In this document: in pieces, positions 56,390 to 64,000 of the stretch
Layout of the letters: the number at the start of each line of letters is the position of its first letter
How positions within the stretch are numbered: the stretch's first letter is position 1
DNA from: Allolobophora icterica
Taxonomy: Eukaryota; Annelida; Clitellata; Crassiclitellata; Lumbricidae
NCBI GenBank assembly: GCA_963556255.1
Contig: OY744610.1
Span: forward strand, 62,234,338-62,298,337
DNA: 64,000 bases
Direction of reading: 5' to 3'
Position numbers and translations under genes: made by a program
The notes under the pieces: model-generated
The model's input: only the letters and a program-made list of their open reading frames with translations
What the model was told of the DNA's origin: nothing
Database searches by the model: none

Positions 56390-58275
56390 GCATGCAAAGT
56401 CACACAGAAATGTGCATCTGAGGTGCAGTTAGTCATCCGCCAGGTGAAGAGCAATTAGATATCCATATGTTTTAAAGCCAGTGAGAAGTAATGAGTTTTG
56501 ATGCGTTTCTTGAAGGAAGAAGAAGAGGTCGCGCAACGGATAAACACTGGTAGTCAGTTTCATTCCTTGGGGGCTGCAACACGAAATGCACAAGAGCCCA
56601 TGGCAGTGCTGCGTCTATGCTTGACCAAAAGACCCATAACCGAAGACGCAGACTGTGTGGCGGGATGTAAGGAGAGAGTAGTGGTTGAAGGTAGGTAGGA
56701 GTGAGTGCACATTGTGAGGGTTTTATATGTCAAGCAGGCAGTTTAAATCTAATTCTGAATTCTACAGGAAGCCAACGCAGCTGATGGAGCAGAGTTAATG
56801 AGTTTGAACGAGGAGTTGCACGCAACATCACACGAGCCAGAGAATTTTGGATGCGTTGAAGCCGGTTGACTTGAAGATCTGACATGCCTGCAATCACAGA
56901 GTTGACATAATCGAGGCGAGAGCAGACAAGAGAACAGGCTGTAGTCTGTTACATGTCTTTGGTAAGACCAGACCTTGTGTGACGTATTGCCCTGATATGA
57001 TAGAAACAATATGTGCAAAGGTTTGTTATATGAAATTGGAGTGTGAGGTTACTGTCCAAAGTGACCCTAAGTGTTTTGATAGTCTTTGATATTGGAACAA
57101 CACTAGAATGAGAAGCGAAAGAGCACAGTTGCTGGCGTGAGCCAAACATGATTGCCTCAGACTTATCTGGGTTTATAGCAAGACCATAGAAGCAGAACCA
57201 TGCATGCATTGAAAAGAGACACTCTTCTAGTATAATTTTACCGGACTGATCCGTTGGCGACAGAGCGATTAAATGCAGAGTATCATCAGCATACTGGTGT
57301 AACTGGACTCGAAAGTGATTGGCTATGCGACTAATTGGTGAAGTGAAAATGGTAAATAATAGGGGACCGAGAACAGAACCCTGAGGGACACCAGCAGTGC
57401 AAAGAGGAGAATCCGATCTAGCAGTACCAATACCCACTTGCTGAGACCGATTGCAGAGGTAAGAAGCTAACCAATTTAAGGCAGTCCCAGAGACACCGAA
57501 GCTTTTACTGAGTCTAGAGAGTAGAAGCTGGTGGTCGACAGTGTCGAAAGCAGAACTAAGGCCGAGGCACACTGGGTCTTGGTGCTGCCCAATAGCCGCA
57601 TGTTACCTTCCTAGCTTCAATCCGAGACTCAGGAATCACCTTAGACCAGGAGCTTCATTTGTTCAACATATTAATCTCCTCTGCCCCAGCTGTGACTACC
57701 AGCTGCGACAGCTCAGGGTCATATTGTGCTCCCTCTCTCCTAGTTCAGCATTTACACATGTCCATGCTTTTGTGGTCTCCCGCCTCGATTATTGTAGCGC
57801 AATATATGATGGGCTCCCAGCCTCCCAACCTGCTGAATGAGGTGCCTCAATCGGGTCCTGCGCACGGCTGCCTGGCTGATGGGTCACATCCCCAAGTTTG
57901 GCCAGGTCTAGCAGTACGTGCGTAAGGTTCTCCACTGGCTTCCCTACCCGCAATGCATTACTTATCGGGTCTCTTCTCTCATTCGGCGGTGCCTTGAGGG
58001 GCTCCCACTTACCTCCGAGAACTTTGCTGCTCCACTGTGGCTGTCCAGCGTCGTGAGCTCCTTGTTCTCCGCGCACGGGCTGCTATCCGACAACACTGTG
58101 CCTTCTCTGTCTCTGGCCCAGCGACCTGGAATGGGCTCCCAGTAGCGCTGCGCCTGACCCCGATTGATTGCTCTTCTCGGTTCTACTCTTGCCTTAAAAC
58201 TGTCTTGCTTGACCAGGGTTGGACTAGGAGCGCTCCTGAGTAGATTACCTTGAAGGGGCGCTATATAACACCTCT

Positions 58276-58359
<84 letters not shown>

Positions 58360-58402
58360 TAATAATATAATATAATAATATAATAATAATATTAATAATA
58401 AT

Positions 58403-58438
<36 letters not shown>

Positions 58439-58700
58439 CTGTGAGGCACGCCTTTCCTTTATCAATAGATGAGAAGATGTTGTCCATGGTAAAAGGCAAG
58501 AGCAGTTTCAGTAGAGTAGCTTTCACGGTAAGCTGATTGGTAAGGACTGAAATTAGGAGATAAGTAATGTGCTTGTTGATTCGTGCGAGGAAGAGACTTT
58601 CGAGAATCTTAGAAATTGTATTAAGGTTGGAAATGGATCTAAAGTTTGACAGGCTTTTGGTGTAGAGGTTACTGCAGAGTATGCACATTCTTTATCATTA
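56390..58700 (-). mobile_element. CR1/L2-like LINE with intact RT core, interrupted
   Basis: Two segments, 58700-58443 and 57570-56390, make one minus-strand LINE. The first carries 'SLSNFRSISNLNTISKILES' and a degraded 'YRESYSTET' finger region. The second gives 'GLSSAFDTVDHQLLLSRL' (motif A), 'AGVPQGSVLGPLLF', 'QLHQYADDTLHLI' with catalytic YADD, 'AINPDKSEAIMFGSRQQ', and the C-terminus with 'LHQLRWLPVEFRIRFK'. A 7-bp duplicated GAGGCAC marks where the other LINE entered. When the insert is removed the reading frame continues as GKACLGLSSAFDTVDHQ. The 207-aa palm frame has no stop. Confidence 0.88.
57571..58442 (+). mobile_element. CR1/L2-like LINE nested in the previous one
   Basis: 5'-truncated plus-strand copy: 'CDYQLRQLRVILCSLSPSSA', 'VSRLDYCSAIYDGLPAS', and a C-terminus with frame breaks. 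The 3' end is 'GGAGCGCTCCTGAGTAGATT', 'GGGGCGCTATATAACACC' and then ~160 bp of (AAT)n. Flanked by the 7-bp target duplication GAGGCAC (57564-57570, 58443-58449). Confidence 0.88.
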
Positions 58701-59299
58701 GTATAGTTAGAATTATTTTTCATTTATATAGCACCACTATACTATACGTGTAGTTGTACTGTAGATTCTAAGTTTGTGTTTAACACCACTTAGTGTCAGA
58801 ATCCAACATGTAATTGTTATTAACTTCTATTTGACAAGTCGTCAACTGGTGGTGCACCAAAGCGAAACCTTATTCATTCATTCATTCTGAGAATTTATAT
58901 AGCGCCTCTTCAAGACGCCTACTCAGAGGCACTCCCAGCCACAGCTAAAGAAATGAATTTGTAATTGATGAAGGATATAAACTTGCGCTTTGACCTACAT
59001 CTCTACATCAGGATATGGCTAAGGTGACAACTATAAGGCGGAGATTGAGGATGATGTCAGTGACCTAGATCTGTGGCGCCTGCGGGCCGGTCACGGCGGT
59101 CAGTCTGTCGGGTGACCTGTTTGGCTGACATTCTGTCTGTCTAGCTGCCTGTGACTCAGTTTCTCTGGTTCTCGGTTTACCTGTGTATCTAAGTACTTTC
59201 GTGCTTTTGTGTTACATACTCCTCACTCTATCTACATACTTGAAGCAAGGCAGAGAGTGCAATCTCTGGGAATGCACAGTAATAAATATTGATTGGCAT
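58701..59299. other. LINE tail at 58870-58960, otherwise nothing recognised
   Basis: Minus-strand L2-like 3' end: (ATTC)n, 'GAATTTATATAGCGCCTCTTC', 'GCCTACTCAGAGGCACTCCC'. 'TTTATATAGCACCAC' near 58724 may be another decayed tail. Confidence 0.55.
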
Positions 59300-59370
59300 T
59301 GTTTAAAAAGTGGGGGTACAGTGCCCCAGTTCAAAAGTTGGGGTACGGGTACCCCCCACAAATTGCGTCT
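59300..59370 (-). repeat. short 'GGGGTAC' dispersed repeat, copy 2
   Basis: 'GTGCCCCAGTTCAAAAGTTG', 'GGTACGGGTACCCCCCAC', 'AAATTGCGTCTATTCC'. Compare 49560-49650. Confidence 0.45.
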
Positions 59371-59659
59371 ATTCCTAAGGTGACACTTGCTTTTAGCTAC
59401 ACCCACACTTCCATGGTTGTTATACCACATTTGTAGTGCCAGTGGTGGGAAGTTATAGTGGTGATATTCTATGGTTAATTGTGACATGTCTTTTTCTGTT
59501 TCAGTGCACACACATCATGAGGAACCAGTGTAAACACATTGGAATTTGTTCAATGGTAAATATAATTTTCTGTCTATTTCTATCCCAGCTTTCACTTATG
59601 ATTCTTTAAGATTAAGCATCCTCTTATGCTCTGATTTTATCTAGCAGCAGTGTCTTAAT

Positions 59660-60255
59660 TAGGGTATAGCCGGAAGCCGTTTTTCAATCGGATACCGGGT
59701 CCGGGTAGTTTGAATAATAGCTTCCGGGTCCGGGAATTAAACTAAAAGTAATCTCAAGTCTCTAATCCGAACACTAAGTCCCCAACGTGCTCTGTATGTA
59801 TGTATATATGTATGTACGTACGTACGTATGAATGTATGTCTGTCTGTGGACATTTTTATAGCGCCTCTCTAACATTCCAAGGCAGGAGGACATACATTCA
59901 GGTGCCTGAGAGGAGGATGACTCTGAGGGGTGTTCGGTAAATGCCCCTATTCATCATGCATACAGAGTGCTTTGTGTTGGGATTAGGCATTCGGCTGAAA
60001 AAGGCTTCGGAATGTGGAGGGGTATTGGCCACGTCTTGCTGGACCACTTAGGCCTTAGGCCTGGGAGAGGCAAAGTTTGACAAAGAGTCTATACTGGACA
60101 TTTAAGTAATGAAGACGGTTGAAGAAACCTGAGGCATAAGACGGGAAATTACCCACCCGGGCCCGAATGACCTTTCAGCTCCGGATGCGGGTGTCTTCTG
60201 GGTGTTCAATACCCGGAATTTCCGGTTATCCGGGTCAGTAACAGGCTATGCCCTA
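59660..60255. mobile_element. hAT-like element (TAGGGYATAGCC ends)
   Basis: 596 bp starting TAGGGTATAGCCGGAAG and ending GGCTATGCCCTA. 8-bp flanks GTCTTAAT (59652-59659) and GTATTAAT (60256-60263) match at 7 of 8. Subterminal 'GGGTCCGGGTAG', 'CCGGGTCCGGG' and 'CACCCGGGCCCG' words occur. An L2-like LINE tail ('TTTTTATAGCGCCTCTCTAA') lies inside near 59850. Confidence 0.78.
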
Positions 60256-60263
60256 GTATTAAT

Positions 60264-60605
60264 TCTATCGTAAACTGCCCATGTTGTTTATACAGAAATA
60301 TATAGTGTTGCCATTAATCTTTGATAACACAATTGGGTTGCGGAAGATTGGGACTAGACATCACAATAACTACACAATAGCATAATTTAGAGGCCCATAG
60401 AACATGCCGTGTAGGTTAACTGCAGATTACGTACATCTTTATGAGTATGACCAGTATTGTATGATTTTTTATTCGTTTAGTGCGACTATACAATATGTGT
60501 AGCTGTTGTTTAGCACCTACAACACCAGAAAACATCCAAATCCAAAATGTAATTAATTTTCATTGTATTTAATACCTTCTATTGTGCCTGTGCTTATTTT
60601 TCCCA
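60264..60605. other. nothing recognised
   Basis: AT-rich, no feature seen. Confidence 0.35.
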
Positions 60606-60811
60606 GCATGTTAACTTGGTCACCCGGAGTTGCTATAGCCAGCTCCAGCAGCTGCGTGTTGTAATATGGTCCCTTTCTCATGATGCGGCGGTGGTCCTTG
60701 TTCACGCTTTTATCTCCAATACAAGTGACTATTGCTGCTCAGTTCTTGCTAGGGATCCATTGGCTCTTATTGGGCGTCTTGTCTGGGTCCTTTGCTCTGC
60801 TCCTCGGCTCA

Positions 60812-61434
60812 TCTATATAAATAAAGCAAAGAATCTGTCCCTCTGTCTGTAGCACGCGATCTTTGACGGCAATGCATTTCTACAGCTTTCGAGCTTTTGA
60901 CTCCAAACCTTCACTACTGTTTCGGGGTGGGTATTACACACCGAGTGTGAGGCTTCGCGTCCCCCGTTTTCACCGCTACCATGGTGTCCCGGGCAAAAAA
61001 CTCTCTAAAACCCCCACTTTTTACAAATTCGAGTCGACCTATTTTCATTCGCCAGATGGAGCCGCCCGAAAAGATTATTCTCTGTCACCGGCACGCATTT
61101 CTAAAGATTCGCCAATCCCAGTAGGGATTTCACTTCACATTAACGTGGTGGTGGTGGTGGTGGTGGTGGTGGTGGTGGTGGTGGTGGTGGTGGTGGTGGT
61201 GGTGGTGGTGGTGGTGGTGGTGGTGGTGGTGGTGGTGGTGGTGGTGGTGGTGGTGGTGGTGGTGGTGGTGGTGGTGGTGGTGGTGGTGGTGGTGGTGGTG
61301 GTGGTGGTGGTGGTGGTGGTGGTGGTGGTGGTGGTGGTGGTGGTGGTGGTGGTGGTGGTGGTGGTGGTGGTGGTGGTGGTGGTGGTGGTGGTGTGAAACT
61401 TATAACCCCGGGCAACGCCGGGTAAACCAGCTAG
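60812..61434 (+). mobile_element. Helitron, nonautonomous, copy 2
   Basis: 623 bp: starts TCTATATAAATAAAGC after A and ends with hairpin CCCGGGCAACGCCGGG, 8 nt, CTAG, followed by T. Same 5' and 3' text as copy 1 at 47080. The middle is ~250 bp of pure GGT (61146-61393) where copy 1 has the hairpin array plus a short GGT tract. Confidence 0.92.
61146..61393. repeat. (GGT)n, ~248 bp
   Basis: About 82 uninterrupted GGT units. Poly-Val, poly-Thr and poly-Pro frames over it are artefacts. Confidence 0.97.
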
Positions 61435-61884
61435 TTGCCCAGATCCCAAAATGTGCACCAGTTTCAGCTTATGTGCATGATGCCCTGCATTCGCTTCCTG
61501 CCTCACAGCGTGTTTTTTAAATAGGATTGCTTCTCTTGTCAACGGTCTCTCTCTCTCTCTCTCTGGTGAAACTCCATCTTACTTATCTGATCTCTGCTGT
61601 ACGCTCGGAGGCCTAATGTCCTGCTGAGTTATGCGTTTTGCAGCTGGAGTGAGCTGTTGGTTCCTCGGTCCTGCTCCTCAGTTAAACATTATCGTGCCTT
61701 CTCGGTGGCTGGCCCCTCTACATGGAATTAGAGCCACTTTCTTTGCGCTTATTTCCACAAGGCAGTTCACCTGCTTTCTACCGCCTGTTTAAGTCTTCTT
61801 TGTTTAACCGTGACTGGACTGGGAGCGCCTCAGATTACGGTTTGAAGAGGCGTTATATAAATTATCGGAATGAATGAATGAATT

Positions 61885-62230
61885 TCTTAGTGTATTTTAA
61901 ACTTTACTCCAGGATTCATTTGTTTCTGCCTACTCCTGGGATGGCTGAAACACAATTGATTATCATTTGTTAATAAGGTTTTGTGTGAAAATTCAAGCAA
62001 TTTTGCTGTCCGGTTGTACATAATATACGACTTCTTAATTGAACACCATTCAATAAAATTGTTTTGGTTTTTGACAGATCGGTTCGTCGCTCGATACAGA
62101 CGCTCTCGATTCCTCCTTCAATACCGCAAGTCACCCACTGTCATCTGCCTCCAGCTCCTCTACGTATCACTCCATAGGCTTTCCACTCCAAATTGAAGTC
62201 TTGGCAACTGCTCCTCCTCATCTCTCTGGT
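61885..62230. other. nothing recognised
   Basis: No exon, transposon end or tandem repeat recognised. Confidence 0.35.
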
Positions 62231-62234
62231 CTCA

Positions 62235-62365
62235 GGCAAGAAGAAAGCGGACCTCCACTGGACATGGATCTGTGATACAACACGTACTCGCTCATAATTA
62301 AGCTGGTGCCTTGCGCTCAGCTTCAGTGTAGCGCTTTAGACTTTTGGAGTTTGGGATTACAATCA
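62235..62365 (+). repeat. dispersed repeat, copy 2
   Basis: 'CGGACCTCCACTGGACATGG', 'TAAGCTGGTGCCTTGCGCTC' and 'TAGCGCTTTAGACTTTTGG' match 17370-17508. Confidence 0.45.
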
Positions 62366-62464
62366 ACAGCTGTCTAAAGACTGAATGATGGTGACTACGA
62401 AGTCATTGAGTGCATTGATCGCCTCACCAAATATGTTGGATGCAATTGTATTAATAAAGAGTAT

Positions 62465-62930
62465 TGACATTAGGACGCATGGCATTGGAATATGTGGACC
62501 TCTGCTCTGGAAATATTTACCCAGCGAACTTACTTACTGTCCAACAATTTAAAAGCAAGTATAAAAGATATCTAATGGATCCGCTCGTCTAAAATTACTA
62601 TGCAATCATTGTGCAGGTACCTATGTGGCTATTAATTGAGGTTAATTTTTTTAGTTTTTCATTGATTTCAGTGTTGAATTAGTCCTGTCATTGTTTTATA
62701 CACTTTGTACACTCACTGATGGACATTATAATCTGAGGATTTGGCTTATTGAATGTAGCATACTATAAAGCAATTAAACCTGGCAAATAAACTAATGTAA
62801 CTAGGGCGACCCTGTAAGCGGAACACTATGTTCCTTTGGGCTTACCCTTTGACGCCATTGATTTGCATGTATGAATTTGCTTTGCGTGTATCATAATGTT
62901 CAATAAAGTGTGTTTTGATTTGATTTAGTG
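62465..62930 (+). mobile_element. LINE 3' end, third family
   Basis: Frame remnant 'HGIGICGPLLWKYLPSELTY', resembling the 'yGpklWNsLP' C-terminus of several LINE clades, then ~330 bp of 3' UTR and 'CAATAAAGTGTGTTTTGATTTGATTT' as tail. Confidence 0.55.
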
Positions 62931-62934
62931 ACAC

Positions 62935-63355
62935 TTAGTGCCTTTTGCCATTTGTTTTTATCTTTTATGCGTTTCTTTTTTAAATGCAAACAATGACCAT
63001 GTGTTGGCGAATTTTAAATTGGTTTGTGACATGTGTGCATGTACTGTATATGTATGCACATACAAGATTTGTTCTACGCATATTTATTGTTCAAATAAAA
63101 ATATTGGTGGATTTTAAATTGTTCTACCTTATATTGAGCTTCGTAGACCTAGGTAATACATATATTTGTATTTATAAGCATAGAATAATATTCAAATGCA
63201 CATTTGTATTTATGTAGAGTTTATATATGCTCAAAAATGTTTATTTATGTATATGCCAATATAAACACATGTCTATACATGTATGTTTTTATGGATTGCA
63301 TACAAAATACACCAACATATGCAAATGATTTATTTCTTTAGTAAATTAATATACA
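62935..63355. other. AT-rich, nothing recognised
   Basis: No feature other than TA/TG-rich patches. Confidence 0.4.
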
Positions 63356-63359
63356 GTCC

Positions 63360-63870
63360 TAACATGGGAAATTCCACCTTTACCTACAAATAAGGTGGGC
63401 TATAGGGACCACCCCTAAATCGTGGATTTTCACACCTCAGGGTCAGGGTGGTCTATCACACCATAAGGTGGAATATTACACCTTCTTTGAAGGTGTTAAA
63501 ACCCACCCTTAAGGTGTAATGATCCATGGTGTGATATCCAACCATGGGGTGGGATATTACACCTTCAAAGAAGGTGTTTAAACACACCCCTAAGGTGTAA
63601 TGATCTATGGTGTGATATCTCACCATAGGGTGGGATATTACACCTTCAAAGAAGGTGTTAAAACACACCCATAAGGTGTAATGATCTATGGTGTGATATC
63701 CCACCATAGGGTGGGATTTTACACTTTCAAAGAAGGTGTTAAAACCCACCCCTAAGGTGTAATGATCCAGGGTGTGATTTCCCACCAAGCAAATAACGTG
63801 TGAAATTCCACCTTTACCTTAAAAATAGGGTGGGCTATAGAGACCACCCTAAATCGTGGGATATCCCACC
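63360..63870. repeat. 81-bp hairpin minisatellite with inverted borders
   Basis: Units start AAGGTGTAATGATC at 63511, 63592, 63673 and 63754, exactly 81 bp apart. Each contains CTATGGTG-...-CACCATAG and ACACCTTC-AAA-GAAGGTGT hairpins. Both sides of the array carry 'AAATTCCACCTTTACCT', 'AGGTGGGCTATA', 'GACCACCC' and 'AAATCGTGG'. Because 81 is divisible by three the minus frame (63788-63456) stays open; it is not a gene. Related fragments lie at 44835 and 53045. Confidence 0.85.
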
Positions 63871-64000
63871 ATTTCCGGTAACAGTGCAGGCAGTCATGTA
63901 CGGGTCGTCGTTGTAAGTAGGCTTACAGTAAGCTTAAGGTGGAGATGCCTTAGCAGCTTCTTACAGTGTTGGCTGGCTTTGTGGTAATATTTACATATCT

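Larger units (their letters stand above)
60606..61880 (+). mobile_element. CR1/L2-like LINE split by a Helitron
   Basis: 60606-60811 codes 'SQLQQLRVVIWSLSHDAAVV' and ends 'LCSAPRL'. 61435-61880 resumes with 'AQIPKCAPVSAYVHDALHSL' and frame-broken C-terminus, then 'GGGAGCGCCTCAGATTACGG', GGCGTTATATAAATTATCGG and a (AATG)n tail. Joining across the Helitron gives CGG CTC ATT GCC CAG (R-L-I-A-Q) with no gap or duplication. Confidence 0.88.

Noticed and set aside
60863..61542. Poly-Val, poly-Thr and poly-Pro ORFs
   Set aside because: Translations of the (GGT)n tract inside Helitron copy 2.
63456..63788. 110-residue repeat protein
   Set aside because: Stays open only because the 81-bp minisatellite unit is a multiple of three; its composition is hairpin sequence.

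Overview
The window looks like intergenic or intronic DNA from a metazoan, most likely a marine invertebrate. I cannot fix the phylum. The evidence is: intron-split von Willebrand factor A (vWA) exons with conserved GT/AG sites; many CR1/L2-like LINE fragments, several with the 3' signature 'GCGCCTCT...GCGCTATATAAAT'; tRNA-derived SINEs; Helitrons; hAT, mariner, piggyBac and Mutator-like elements; very long microsatellites; and a nuclear copy of mitochondrial 12S rRNA. There are no bacterial-type operons, and most open reading frames are short-repeat translations or transposon debris. The 12S copy is the best handle for placing the species.

Layout. 1.5-7.6 kb (minus strand): remnants or exons of a vWA-domain gene (one MIDAS-half exon, two C-half exons of identical length, two C-terminal pieces), interleaved with a hAT-like MITE, SINEs and a LINE tail. 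8.5-12 kb: a 3.45-kb element with long inverted arms, split by a CR1-like LINE. 12.3-16.1 kb: AT-rich DNA with a recurring 'TAACGGAGTGGAC' motif and a hAT element with perfect 8-bp target duplications. 17-29 kb: MITEs with exact target duplications, an internally deleted TA-targeting transposon between (TA)n tracts, LINE tails, microsatellites and a proline/histidine-rich repeat ORF. 19.4-47 kb: a dispersed and locally tandem family whose two conserved boxes, AAGGTGTC and GACATCTT, are complementary to each other. It lies in two large duplicated blocks (about 29.3-36.4 and 39.2-44.85 kb) that are interrupted by different transposons, including the 12S copy, a mariner, SINEs and a piggyBac-type MITE. 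45-50.4 kb: a duplicated unit with tRNA-like modules, and a Helitron carrying an array of GACTGCGAAGCAGTC hairpins. 52-64 kb: more nested LINEs, a second Helitron whose removal restores a LINE reading frame, hAT and 9-bp-duplication MITEs, and an 81-bp hairpin minisatellite.

Apart from the vWA exons and one weak candidate exon near 53 kb I see no host protein-coding genes. Nearly everything else is mobile-element sequence in layers, and several insertions can be ordered because the empty site can be reconstructed. All calls come from reading the sequence. Family names rest on motif recognition and structural hallmarks (terminal inverted repeats, target duplications, tails), not on database searches.
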